Positions 1 to 8,098 of a stretch of DNA of 12,696 nt are shown in pieces. The stretch spans positions 1 to 12,696 of the forward strand of contig CALBPH010000647.1 of assembly GCA_937899365.1 (NCBI GenBank), given 5' to 3'. The translations under genes were made by a program, and so were the position numbers. Position 1 is the first letter of the stretch. Each line of letters opens with the position of its first letter. The stretch is from an uncultured Leptolyngbya sp. Lineage in GTDB: Bacteria; Cyanobacteriota; Cyanobacteriia; Phormidesmidales; Phormidesmidaceae. A model generated the notes under the pieces. That model had not been told where the DNA came from. It worked only from the letters and a program-made list of their open reading frames with translations, and did not search any database.

Positions 1-247
1 CAAAGTTAGACGGACGATCGCCAAAGAGCTGCCGATGACGTTTTTCAGCCATGTCGGGAATAAAAAATAAATCTACAAACTGGCCAATACCAAAGAGCCC
101 CAAAGTACAGAGCCAGAGTATGCCAGATGCCGTTTTTCCGTTATATAGCCGGTGTAATCCACAAAGCCAAAAGAACCCTGCAAACCAGAGAAGATAGCTA
201 GTAAACTTTCGATTTTTAACTCTTTGCGAAGGCACTATGGCAGACAT
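1..247 (-). CDS. TM2 domain-containing membrane protein (N-terminal part, cut by window edge)
   Basis: Reading the minus strand from the ATG at 245-247 gives 82 residues that run off the left edge. Residues 1-15 are basic and polar. A first hydrophobic segment lies at about 18-31 (YLLWFAGFFWLCG), then the turn LHRLYNGK (31-38), then a second hydrophobic segment at about 41-60, ending in DLFFIPDM (59-66). This is the TM2 domain pattern: two helices joined by an HR-x-Y-x-G-K turn, closing in a DLF-x-IP motif. TM2 proteins are small inner-membrane proteins, often fused to other domains, and most bacterial members have no established function. The start is well fixed because an in-frame TGA lies two codons upstream of the ATG. 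No strong Shine-Dalgarno is visible. The C-terminus is outside the window, so a fused domain cannot be excluded. Confidence 0.85.
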   Translation of the reverse strand, partial: MSAIVPSQRVKNRKFTSYLLWFAGFFWLCGLHRLYNGKTASGILWLCTLGLFGIGQFVDLFFIPDMAEKRHRQLFGDRPSNF

Positions 248-354
248 GGCTCAAACAGGCGAAGTGCGATTACCCCCAGCTTACAAAAGGAAAACTAGGA
301 GCGTCCATAAAGATATGGTCGGGTTGACCGAACAAAAATAGGGGAAAGTTTTGA

Positions 355-379
355 GTTACCGGTCTAAAAACCGGCTAAC
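355..379. repeat. Inverted repeat in the 164-bp gap between the secreted-protein gene and the TM2 gene; possible weak terminator
   Basis: GTTACCGGT at 355-363 pairs with ACCGG-c-TAAC at 370-379: nine base pairs with one bulged C and a 6-nt loop (CTAAAA). It starts 33 bases past the stop of the minus-strand gene at 412, so it could end that transcript. No solid T-run follows on the minus strand, so termination is an inference. Nothing else in 248-411 looks like a gene. Confidence 0.4.
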
Positions 380-411
380 ATCCATTCAACATTAAGCGCT
401 CTCCCCCAAGC

Positions 412-1812
412 TTACTCACCCCGCAGCCGTTCCAATAGCTCCCTCGCATCCGACCCACTCATATCCAAGCGTTCGCGGGAATGCTCCCAAAATCGCTCCC
501 ACCAATCCTCGGACTGAGTGTGGTTTCCCTCATACTCAGTGGGTCGACCCTGGCGACCATCTAGAACCAAGCTGCCCACATAGTCAGCATCATCGTAAAC
601 TTTTTGGATTTGTTCGTGGATTTCGCGCATATCATCGGCAGACACCACACCGTTACTTGTCGCCTTGTAAAACTGCACCGTGACACGAATGGGAAAGTCA
701 GGGTCCCGCTCAATGTCTAGGTTATCAATTTCGGTAAACGGGCCTTCCACTTCACCATGGCCAATGACGGCAGCCTCTACATTGCTGCGATCCTGGGAGC
801 TAAATTCAGCATCCGCGACCCCAGCTTCAGCCATCACAGCCATCGGCTCTGCGGGCAAAAACGGTTGCTTTTGCTTTAAAGGGACTTGAATCAACATCAC
901 CATATTGAGCCCGGCCTCTGACTCTTTGATTTCCCCAGGCACTTCAATTGGCTGGTCGCTAGAGTTGCGATCGCCGCCAGGGTCAAGTTGAAAATCACTC
1001 AAACGCTGCCCCGTCAGGCTGGCACGCTCACCATTTTGATTAAAAAATAAACGCTGTCCCCAGGTGCGACCGGCATCAAATCCATCCCGCTGATTATCAA
1101 TAACGGTGGCGCTGGTACCTTCGCGAGTCACCAATAGGGTTAGCACCGCTGGATCACCCGGATAGGATTGGTAATTAAACAGGACAGGATTAAATGTCGC
1201 CCCATCTCCCTGGGGAATTGGCAAGAAAGCCGCCTGGGCACTGACTAGTACGTGGCTATCGCGATCAGCCAACAACGACTTTTCAGAACCAGTCCAGGAG
1301 TCTGGCTCACTTAAATAATGACGCAAATCGCCCAGCACATCCTTTAAGGAGACTCTCCCTAGCTCATCGCCTTTTTCATTGCCAGTGAGCACATAGAACT
1401 GGTCCATGGGCACATCGCCGGTAATGTCAGAAAAGTTGGGGTAACGGATCACTGGCATCAAATGCAACGAGTATTCACCCGTGTCAGGATCTTGTTGCTG
1501 AACCTGAATGGTCATATCGCTGATGTTAGGACCCACAGCAGAATTATCGTAGCGTCCCGTATCTTCCCAAGTCACATCCAGGATATCCAGCCCCCAGCGA
1601 TCGGCGAGGGTTTGGCTGGATTGGTCATTTATCATCGAGCGGGTTCGTTCGATCACCTGGCGATAGTCCTCAAACTGCTGCCGCTGCACGATCCGGGGAG
1701 CGGCTTGGACCACCGCATCGGATGAGTCAGGCGAAAAATTAGCCTCAGCCTGATGGGTCAGTCCCACCATAGCCATTGCCCCCAACCCCAATAACCACAA
1801 CCGCTTAGCCAT
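412..1812 (-). CDS. Secreted protein of unknown function, cysteine-free, 466 aa
   Basis: The N-terminus is a typical Sec signal peptide: K3-R4, a hydrophobic core at about 5-19, and an A-x-A site (AEA, 22-24), predicting cleavage before N25 and export to the periplasm or outside. There is no lipobox and no later membrane segment. I recognise no enzymatic domain. Visible features of the mature part are a Trp/Asp-rich patch WGLDILDVTWEDTGRY (73-88), the segment PVIRYPNFSD (120-129), a stretch around TFNPVLFNYQSY (206-217) that looks like a beta-rich core, an acidic linker at about 285-300 and 330-370, and a Trp-rich acidic/basic helical tail (about 434-466). No cysteine occurs in the whole protein. 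The start is supported by AAAGGAA eight bases upstream of the ATG. It lies downstream of the channel gene on the same strand (129-bp gap). I could not assign a function. Confidence 0.85.
   Translation of the reverse strand: MAKRLWLLGLGAMAMVGLTHQAEANFSPDSSDAVVQAAPRIVQRQQFEDYRQVIERTRSMINDQSSQTLADRWGLDILDVTWEDTGRYDNSAVGPNISDMTIQVQQQDPDTGEYSLHLMPVIRYPNFSDITGDVPMDQFYVLTGNEKGDELGRVSLKDVLGDLRHYLSEPDSWTGSEKSLLADRDSHVLVSAQAAFLPIPQGDGATFNPVLFNYQSYPGDPAVLTLLVTREGTSATVIDNQRDGFDAGRTWGQRLFFNQNGERASLTGQRLSDFQLDPGGDRNSSDQPIEVPGEIKESEAGLNMVMLIQVPLKQKQPFLPAEPMAVMAEAGVADAEFSSQDRSNVEAAVIGHGEVEGPFTEIDNLDIERDPDFPIRVTVQFYKATSNGVVSADDMREIHEQIQKVYDDADYVGSLVLDGRQGRPTEYEGNHTQSEDWWERFWEHSRERLDMSGSDARELLERLRGE
967..974. 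repeat. HIP1 octamer GCGATCGC
   Basis: Exact copy inside the secreted-protein gene. Five copies in 12.7 kb is far above chance and points to a cyanobacterial host. Confidence 0.85.
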
Positions 1813-1907
1813 TGTCCGATTTCCTTTTGAACGATACGCCTAGCATATGAGGAGATACAGACAGATTTGGGTAGGTTACAAAAAATGAAACTCAATCCAC
1901 TGTATGA

Positions 1908-1927
1908 CGACGTTCGACAGAACGTTG
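1908..1927. terminator. Hairpin just past the channel gene stop; weak terminator candidate
   Basis: ACGTTC (1910-1915) and GAACGT (1920-1925) form a perfect 6-bp stem with the 4-nt loop GACA; C1908 and G1927 can add an outer pair. It begins 14 bases beyond the minus-strand stop at 1942-1944. A run of six T in the minus-strand reading lies about 20 bases further on rather than directly after the stem. It may therefore be a processing or pause site and not a classical intrinsic terminator. Confidence 0.35.
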
Positions 1928-1941
1928 CCATACAATCGGGT

Positions 1942-3372
1942 CTAAAATTTTGGTACTTGACGAGCAATAATCACTAACCGATCTTCTTCTGCCAACCTCA
2001 AATCTGTCGGAGGGTTTACTTGCGTAGTACGTTCTCCTTTCTTCATTGATTCTATTGCCAACAATAATGCATCAGATTGTTGTTTTAGATGTTGGGCTAA
2101 GCTCCAATAAGACTTTCCCACCCAGCCAGTCGGCACCTGCACTTCATAAATTTGATTGCCACTCTGCACCGTCAACAATTCAGCTAATGCCTCGACCGAT
2201 CCTTGATTACGTGTGGAGGTCGCTATTAGATGACTCGCCACTTCCTCCGTCACAATCACGTCATCCACACCAGCCAGTTTGAGCTGCACATCGTTACGAC
2301 GGTCTAGCAATTGAGCACAGGTATAAATTGAGGGGTTGAGTTTTTCGATAGTTAGGGCAGCTAGGACCGTGCGGGCATCGCGATCTTGGTCGGTGCGTGG
2401 GTGGGTGGCATCCGCCAGCAAAATTGCCCGCGAGGCGTGGCGGATGCCAACAGTCTCAAGAATATCGATTTTGGTATAGTCCTCGGGATAAAAATATAGC
2501 TGGGACCGGTTGAGATGCCGAAGGGATTGGGCCGGTTCCTCCGTTTCCTCTGCCACAATGACAACGGCACAATGGTTCATCTCGCCATCGGCCAAGAGTT
2601 CTTCAACAATCAGGTGTCCTCCTCGATTCCAGCCACAGATCACAATATGATCTTGCAATTCGTCAATTTCCAAGGCTTTGAAGTCCATAAAGGTTTCTAG
2701 TTTGCGCATCATCACAGCGGAGACAACGCCCGTAAAGACGGCAAAGGTGGTGAGTCCCCCCATCATCACCATGAGAGTTATCAAACGGCCAATGTCGGTT
2801 TGGGGATCGCCACCAATGGGTTCACCGGCCACTAACGATAAGAAGCTCCACCACATGGAGTCTTTTAGGGAGTCAATGCGAGGATTAGCGGGCGCTTCAA
2901 ATAGGTAGGTGGCCAGCCCCCCCGTGAGCACGATTAGACCAATCACCATAAAGACGCCGATTTGCAGACCCAGGCTAGTTGCGATCGCACTCGACAACCG
3001 CCCCAAACTCCGATTTAGCAATATCCCCGCCCGTAGCAGTCGCAAAATTCGCAGCAGCCGCAGCAGCCGAAAGGCTGTGATCATCGGCATCACCGCCAGG
3101 ACATCGAGCCAGTAGTTACGCCAGAAACGGCGTTTTTTACGGGCCACCCAGTAGCGCAGCCCCAGTTCAAACATAAAAATGCTAGTCAGGCCAACCTGTA
3201 GGTGTTGAACCCAAATCACACTCACCCCTCGGGTTTCTAGCACCACCTCTAGTACCACCAGCATCACCGATACCAAAATCAGCACAACCAGCGCAATTTC
3301 GGTCTGGGGTGAATGCAAAAAGCGATCAATGCGCTCTTTAGACCGCAGGGTACGGGAACCGCCCAAATCCAT
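1942..3372 (-). CDS. Voltage-gated-like 6TM ion channel with RCK (TrkA-N/TrkA-C) domains and a non-canonical pore
   Basis: This predicted inner-membrane cation channel has a cytosolic regulatory module. Hydrophobic segments lie at about 25-45 and 55-75, with a third at about 88-100. The S4-like helix has arginines every third residue (R102, R105, R108, R111, R114), followed by S5 at about 135-158, a pore helix (WWSFLSL, 174-180) and S6 at about 196-222. An RCK domain starts at about 241: HIVICGW (242-248) begins a Rossmann fold, then an acidic strand end VIVAEE (271-276), and a TrkA-C-like part at about 405-470. The layout resembles MthK-type channels with an S1-S4 unit added. The segment where TVGYGD is expected reads VAGEPIGGDPQT (181-192), so potassium selectivity cannot be assumed. 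CASTOR/POLLUX-type channels also lack GYGD and have a GW in the RCK start. The start is the only ATG before residue 37; no strong Shine-Dalgarno is seen. Channel identity is firm, ion selectivity open. Confidence 0.9.
   Translation of the reverse strand: MDLGGSRTLRSKERIDRFLHSPQTEIALVVLILVSVMLVVLEVVLETRGVSVIWVQHLQVGLTSIFMFELGLRYWVARKKRRFWRNYWLDVLAVMPMITAFRLLRLLRILRLLRAGILLNRSLGRLSSAIATSLGLQIGVFMVIGLIVLTGGLATYLFEAPANPRIDSLKDSMWWSFLSLVAGEPIGGDPQTDIGRLITLMVMMGGLTTFAVFTGVVSAVMMRKLETFMDFKALEIDELQDHIVICGWNRGGHLIVEELLADGEMNHCAVVIVAEETEEPAQSLRHLNRSQLYFYPEDYTKIDILETVGIRHASRAILLADATHPRTDQDRDARTVLAALTIEKLNPSIYTCAQLLDRRNDVQLKLAGVDDVIVTEEVASHLIATSTRNQGSVEALAELLTVQSGNQIYEVQVPTGWVGKSYWSLAQHLKQQSDALLLAIESMKKGERTTQVNPPTDLRLAEEDRLVIIARQVPKF
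2981..2988. repeat. HIP1 octamer GCGATCGC
   Basis: Exact copy inside the channel gene, in codons for the S4-S5 linker region (about residues 129-131). Confidence 0.85.
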
Positions 3373-3398
3373 AGAAGCTAGATACGTGAATGGCCTTC

Positions 3399-3427
3399 AG
3401 CATACCTGAGGGACGATAAACTTTAAA
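3399..3427 (-). promoter_or_regulatory. Candidate sigma70-type promoter for the channel gene
   Basis: On the minus strand, TTTAAA (3422-3427) is followed after exactly 17 bases by TATGCT (3399-3404), four of six matches to TATAAT. The -10 box ends 26 bases before the channel ATG, which would give a leader of about 20 bases. The -35 box is weak (not TTGACA), so this is a pattern match only. Confidence 0.35.
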
Positions 3428-3446
3428 AATTGGGCCATTAATTCGA

Positions 3447-3504
3447 CCATTGGCTAGCCTAGTAGGGATCGTTATCCCCGTTATGATCCCTACGTTAGCC
3501 ATGG
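3447..3504. repeat. Long three-part inverted repeat (hairpin or cruciform) in the divergent spacer
   Basis: The inner stem is GTAGGGATC (3462-3470) with GATCCCTAC (3485-3493), 9 bp perfect. The middle stem is TGGCTA (3451-3456) with TAGCCA (3496-3501), 6 bp perfect, separated from the inner stem by a 5/2-nt internal loop. The outer CCA (3447-3449) pairs with TGG (3502-3504) across a single bulged T at 3450. The 14-nt loop holds GTTAT twice (3471-3475, 3480-3484). An alternative stem, GGGAT (3465-3469) with ATCCC (3474-3478) and loop CGTT, is mutually exclusive with the inner stem. The right edge lies 26 bases before the hybrid kinase ATG, so it falls in the leader or operator region of that gene. 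No T-tract follows, which argues against a simple terminator. Confidence 0.75.
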
Positions 3505-3530
3505 TGATGATTTTATGACTCTAAATCGGT

Positions 3531-6500
3531 ATGCTTAGGTCTAACGAATCTTTACGCAGTTGCTCTCCTGTGAAACTATCGTTAAGGTCGTTAATTGCCA
3601 TTCCTTTAATTGCCCAGGTCGTTGTGGTGACATCGATTACAGGGTGGTTGGCCCATCGCACCGGACAGGGGGCCATAAAAGAGCTGGCTTACAAGCTCTC
3701 AGATGAAACGGGGGAGCACCTTCAACATCGATTAGAAACTTACACTGAGCTTCTCCCCCTGGTGACCCAGGAAAGTTTGGATGCTTTGAACCTACAGCAG
3801 CTGTCGCCCAACGATTTAGATAGCTGGCTACCTTATTTGTTTCGTCAGCTGCAACGGTTTCCAGATGTTATTTACGTCTATTACGGTCATACCGACGGTC
3901 GCTATGTGGAGCTTAAAAGAGCACCTGACGGGGATTGGGACTTCACCATTAACAATGATGTCTCAGAGCAGCGAGTCAAGGTGTATGACATATCTGATGA
4001 TGGCAGCCTGGGGACAGCCTTAAAAACATACGCTTACGACCCCCGGGTCCGGCCCTGGGATCGAGCTGCCGATGCCAGTGGGCAAGCCCAATGGACCGGT
4101 GGATATGACTTTACTGATCCAAGCCCTAACTTGGGCATCACCTTTGTTCGCCCTTACACAGATGCGGGCGAATTACAGGGGATATTAGGCGCAGACTTTA
4201 CCCTCGATGCAATCGATACATTTTTGGAACGATCGCAAACCAGCCACTCCAGCGCCATGTTCCTCATGGATACTAATGGCAAAATTCTTGCTAGCTCAGA
4301 GAAATCCTCTGCGGTTCAAGAGGGTGTCCCTCCGTCATCGGCACAAGACCAGCAACAAACCCTAATCCAAACCACAATTGACCACGTACTGGAGAAATTG
4401 GAGACAGAGGGTCCCATTCAACGCAAACAACACTTTAATTTTCGGATCGAAAATGCCAATTATTGGGTGCAAATCACCCCTTTTACCGAGGATTATGGTT
4501 TGCAATGGCTGGGGATTTCCCTGTTGCCAGAATCTGATTTTACTAAACAAATTCGTGCTAACAGCCGAAATACTATACTGCTATGTTTGTTGGCCATGGT
4601 GGTTTCCAGCGGGGTTAGCATCGTCATTGCCCAATGGATTAATCGCCCCATACAAAAGTTGGGATTAGCCACTGAGTCCTTTATCCAAGGCCATGCTTCC
4701 CAGCCTATTTTGCCATCCCCTATTCAAGAGTTAAATCGCTTAATTAAGAGTTTTAACCACTTGGAAACAGATTTAGACGAGTCGAGAGCGCAACTTCGCA
4801 CCTATACCCAACAGTTAGAAGTCTTAGTCGAGCAGCGCACCCAGTCCTTACGACAGTCAGAAGAAACCTTTGCCAAAGCATTTCAGGCCAGCCCTAACGC
4901 CATTACCCTCAGCACCCTAGCGGATGGACGCTACATCAAAGTCAACAATCGTTTTGTCGAACTGATGGGTATCCCTAGGGAGAACATCATCGGCCACACT
5001 AGCATAGAGCTAAATGTTTGGGTTGCCCCTCAAACTCGAGCTGTGTTCCAGAGAGAACTTGAAAACAACAGATTACATAACCAGGAATGGACCGTTCGTA
5101 AACCATCTGGAGAGCTCAAAAAGATCCTTCTTTCGGCAGAAATTATTTACTTTCAATCCAACGCCTGTGTTCTGTTAATTGCCAATGACATCGGCGAGCG
5201 CATTATCGAACAAGAAAAACTTCGTCAGAGTGAAGAGCGCTGGCAGCTGGCACTTCAAGGTAATAACGACGGTATTTGGGACTGGAATATTGCCGCAGGA
5301 GAGATTTTTTATTCCCAGCGATGGAAAGCGATGTTGGGCTATGGTGACGACGAGATTAGCCACCATAGGGATGAATGGAAAAACCGTTTGCACCCCCAAG
5401 ATAAAGATCGTGTCCTCAAGTCTACCCAAAACCATTTAGAGCAAAAAACGCCCTTCTTTACTGAAGAATATCGTCTACGCTGCAAAGACGGCCAATATAA
5501 ATGGATTTTGGATCGCGGGCAGGCGCTATGGGATGCCCATGGCAATCCCATTCGGATGGTGGGCTCCCACACTGACATTAGCGAACGTAAACGAAACGAA
5601 GCCACCATTCAAGGACAAGAGCAGTTTCTGCGAAGTATCTATGATGGAGTAGAAGCCGGAATTTTTGTTATCGATGTGCTAGGGCACCAAAAATTTCGCT
5701 ACATTGACTCCAATGCAGCTGTTGAGCGCATGTCTGGGGCCCAACGCAATTCATTGATTAATTCCACCCCACAGGAACTCTTCTCACCAGAAACCGCAGT
5801 TGAAGTCATCCATAAATATCAATACTGTGTCGACTGTGGCGAGACTCTCACATTTGAAGAGAATTTATTAATCAATAACAAACAGGATTGGTGGTTAACC
5901 ACGCTAACGCCCTTGCAAGATGCCCAGGGAAATACGTACCGCATTATTAGCACTACGGTAAATATTACAAAACGAAAAACTATCGAGGAAGAACTGGCCC
6001 AGCAAGTCCAGAGTGAACAGCTACTCACGAGCATTAGCAACCAGGTACGCCAAAGTCTCGATACCCAGAAAACCTATCAAACAACCGTTGATCAGATTGG
6101 TCTGGCCTTTGGGGCAAGCCGCTGCTGTCTGCATATTTACACCGAAACGCCCACCCCTAAAATCGCCACCGTTGCCGAATATCTCATTCCTGACTATGGT
6201 TCTCGCTGGGATATTGAAGTTCCTCTTATCAATAATCCCCATATGCGGGCAGTCCTGTCCCAGGACTTGGCCCTAGTCACCCACGATGTCACTGAGGCCC
6301 CGCTGTTAGAGCCGGTGCTGCCACTGTGGACGCCGCTACAAATACGGTCCATGCTTACGATTCGTACGTCTTACCAGGGAAACCCCAACGGTGTGATTGA
6401 AGTGCATCAGTGCGATCGCAAACGCATCTGGCTCCCCTGGGAAATCGACCTGCTCGAATCTGTGGCCGCCCAGGTAGGAATTGCCATTGCCCAAGCGCGG

Positions 6501-7982
6501 CTGCTCGAACAAAAATCCACCCAGCGGGAAGAACTGGCCCTCAAAAATGCCGATCTAGAAGCCGCCAAACAAACCGCAGAGCGCGCTAGTCAGGTCAAAG
6601 GTGAGTTCCTCGCCAACATGAGCCATGAGTTGCGCGCCCCCCTCAATGCCATCCTAGGCTTTGCCCAAATTATGCAGCGCACCCTCAAATACGATCCCAT
6701 ACGCTTTCCAAAAGAAGCCGCCGAGCACCTACAAATCATTCAAAACAGCGGCGATTATCTGCTCACCCTGATCAACGATGTCCTCGATATGGCCAAGATT
6801 GAAACTGGCCATATCACCATCAAGACCCAGCCCTTCAATCTCCACAAACTCCTGCACTCCCTCGAAGTCATGTTTCAGCCAAAAGCCCAAGAAAAAGGGC
6901 TGGTGCTAGCCATTGAATGTGAGCCCGAGGTACCTCAATATATTGAAACTGACGAGGCCAAACTACGGCAGATTCTCATCAATCTGATGGGCAACGCCAT
7001 CAAGTTCACCCATACTGGCCACGTCACCGTCAGGGTTCGAGGGCAGCTACAGTTTGACGTAGAAGATACGGGCCTAGGGATTGCGCCCGATCAGCGTCAA
7101 CATCTCTTTGAAGCCTTTTATCAAACCGACGCTGGGCGGCAGGCCCAAAGTGGCACGGGTCTGGGGTTAGCCATCAGCAAGACCTACGTCGACTATCTGG
7201 GCGGCGTACTATCGGTTGACAGCGCCCTGGGCAAGGGCAGCACCTTTCGATTCAATCTCCCCGTCGTCGTCATCAATCATCTAGACGAAAGCAAACCCAC
7301 ATCGTCCCTATCCGTGGTCCGTCTGGCGCCAGATCAGCCTAGCTATCGCATCCTCGTAGTCGAAGACAAGTGGGCCAGCCGGACCCTGCTAGTAAAACTG
7401 TTAGAGCCCGTAGGGTTTGACGTCCGCGAAGCGGTCAACGGGAAAGAAGCCATCGAAATTTGGGAGGAATGGCAGCCCCATATGATTTGGATGGATATGC
7501 AAATGCCGGTCATGGATGGTTATGAAGCTACCCAGCATATTCGTGCCCATATCCGGGGTCAAGCAACCGCCATTATCGCCCTCACAGCCAGTGCCCTAGA
7601 AAGTGAAAAGCAGATCATCTTATCCGCAGGCTGTGATGACTTCGTACGCAAACCCTTTCAAGACAGCATTATTTTTGACAAATTGCACCAATATCTCGGA
7701 GTGCGTTATATCTATGAACAGGAGGCTAGTCCTGCTGTTTTAGCATCTGCCAGCCTGCAAGCAGCCACCCGCCAGCAACTATCGCAACAGCCAGCAGAAT
7801 GGTTGCAGCAGCTTCATTCTGCCTCTAGTTTGGCAGATGCAGAATGGGTATCTCAGTTAATTGACCAGCTACCGCCTACCCACAACCCATTAGCTGCGGC
7901 CCTGAGAAATCTAGTCAAAGGATTTCGCTGCGATCTGATTGCGAAACTATGCGAATTATCCGTCCAACGAAAAAATTTCTAA
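3531..7982 (+). CDS. Membrane hybrid histidine kinase: Cache-HAMP-PAS-PAS-PAS-GAF-HisKA-HATPase-REC, 1483 aa
   Basis: This is a sensor kinase with an extracytoplasmic ligand-binding domain. Domains in order: TM1 about 20-40; Cache-type sensor about 45-340, with the signature RPW at 174-176 and GILGADF at 217-223; TM2 about 347-369; HAMP about 366-425 with coiled coil to 442; PAS 1 about 443-560; PAS 2 with PAC about 567-687; PAS 3 about 695-815; GAF about 828-990; coiled coil about 991-1022; HisKA with the phospho-accepting His in SHELRAP (H1032); HATPase with N-box NLMGNAIKFT (N1155), G1 DTGLGI (1179-1184) and G2 GTGLGLAIS (1208-1216); receiver about 1272-1390 with E1278/D1279, phospho-acceptor D1322, T1352 and K1374; and an about 80-residue helical tail. 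All catalytic residues are present. In the Cache motif the usual RPWY reads RPWD (D177). The ATG at 3531 has no clear Shine-Dalgarno, and a GTG at 3570 (giving a protein starting with KLSLRS) is a plausible alternative. It is probably co-transcribed with the following EAL gene. The ligand is unknown. Confidence 0.93.
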   Translation: MLRSNESLRSCSPVKLSLRSLIAIPLIAQVVVVTSITGWLAHRTGQGAIKELAYKLSDETGEHLQHRLETYTELLPLVTQESLDALNLQQLSPNDLDSWLPYLFRQLQRFPDVIYVYYGHTDGRYVELKRAPDGDWDFTINNDVSEQRVKVYDISDDGSLGTALKTYAYDPRVRPWDRAADASGQAQWTGGYDFTDPSPNLGITFVRPYTDAGELQGILGADFTLDAIDTFLERSQTSHSSAMFLMDTNGKILASSEKSSAVQEGVPPSSAQDQQQTLIQTTIDHVLEKLETEGPIQRKQHFNFRIENANYWVQITPFTEDYGLQWLGISLLPESDFTKQIRANSRNTILLCLLAMVVSSGVSIVIAQWINRPIQKLGLATESFIQGHASQPILPSPIQELNRLIKSFNHLETDLDESRAQLRTYTQQLEVLVEQRTQSLRQSEETFAKAFQASPNAITLSTLADGRYIKVNNRFVELMGIPRENIIGHTSIELNVWVAPQTRAVFQRELENNRLHNQEWTVRKPSGELKKILLSAEIIYFQSNACVLLIANDIGERIIEQEKLRQSEERWQLALQGNNDGIWDWNIAAGEIFYSQRWKAMLGYGDDEISHHRDEWKNRLHPQDKDRVLKSTQNHLEQKTPFFTEEYRLRCKDGQYKWILDRGQALWDAHGNPIRMVGSHTDISERKRNEATIQGQEQFLRSIYDGVEAGIFVIDVLGHQKFRYIDSNAAVERMSGAQRNSLINSTPQELFSPETAVEVIHKYQYCVDCGETLTFEENLLINNKQDWWLTTLTPLQDAQGNTYRIISTTVNITKRKTIEEELAQQVQSEQLLTSISNQVRQSLDTQKTYQTTVDQIGLAFGASRCCLHIYTETPTPKIATVAEYLIPDYGSRWDIEVPLINNPHMRAVLSQDLALVTHDVTEAPLLEPVLPLWTPLQIRSMLTIRTSYQGNPNGVIEVHQCDRKRIWLPWEIDLLESVAAQVGIAIAQARLLEQKSTQREELALKNADLEAAKQTAERASQVKGEFLANMSHELRAPLNAILGFAQIMQRTLKYDPIRFPKEAAEHLQIIQNSGDYLLTLINDVLDMAKIETGHITIKTQPFNLHKLLHSLEVMFQPKAQEKGLVLAIECEPEVPQYIETDEAKLRQILINLMGNAIKFTHTGHVTVRVRGQLQFDVEDTGLGIAPDQRQHLFEAFYQTDAGRQAQSGTGLGLAISKTYVDYLGGVLSVDSALGKGSTFRFNLPVVVINHLDESKPTSSLSVVRLAPDQPSYRILVVEDKWASRTLLVKLLEPVGFDVREAVNGKEAIEIWEEWQPHMIWMDMQMPVMDGYEATQHIRAHIRGQATAIIALTASALESEKQIILSAGCDDFVRKPFQDSIIFDKLHQYLGVRYIYEQEASPAVLASASLQAATRQQLSQQPAEWLQQLHSASSLADAEWVSQLIDQLPPTHNPLAAALRNLVKGFRCDLIAKLCELSVQRKNF
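6412..6419. repeat. HIP1 octamer GCGATCGC
   Basis: Exact copy in the GAF domain of the hybrid kinase, covering codons for C961-D962-R963. Confidence 0.85.
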
Positions 7983-8098
7983 GCTTATGATGTAAAGGCA
8001 GCAAAAACAATATTCCAGTTACGTCTACCCACCAATCACGACAGATTACGACCAATATCTCAAGTCAACGCCAGACCCCTCTTTTGATTCTGAGCACC

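Noticed and set aside
317..329. GGTC-GGGTT-GACC inverted repeat
   Set aside because: Only 4 bp of stem with a competing TCGG/CCGA pairing; within chance expectation.
1462..1725. Plus-strand ORF of 87 codons inside the secreted-protein gene
   Set aside because: Antisense shadow of a well-supported gene with no recognisable domain.
5175..5608. Overlapping minus- and plus-strand ORFs within the hybrid kinase
   Set aside because: They lie over the PAS 2 coding region, which is convincingly translated in the main frame.
6103..6150. Hybrid kinase GAF domain as a bilin-binding cyanobacteriochrome
   Set aside because: A Cys pair is present (C865, C866), but I see no typical CBCR Cys-His or DXCF motif around it.
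8084..8098. TTG start for the receiver-GGDEF-EAL gene
   Set aside because: The ATG five codons later is as well placed and neither has a Shine-Dalgarno; the TTG is kept only as an alternative.
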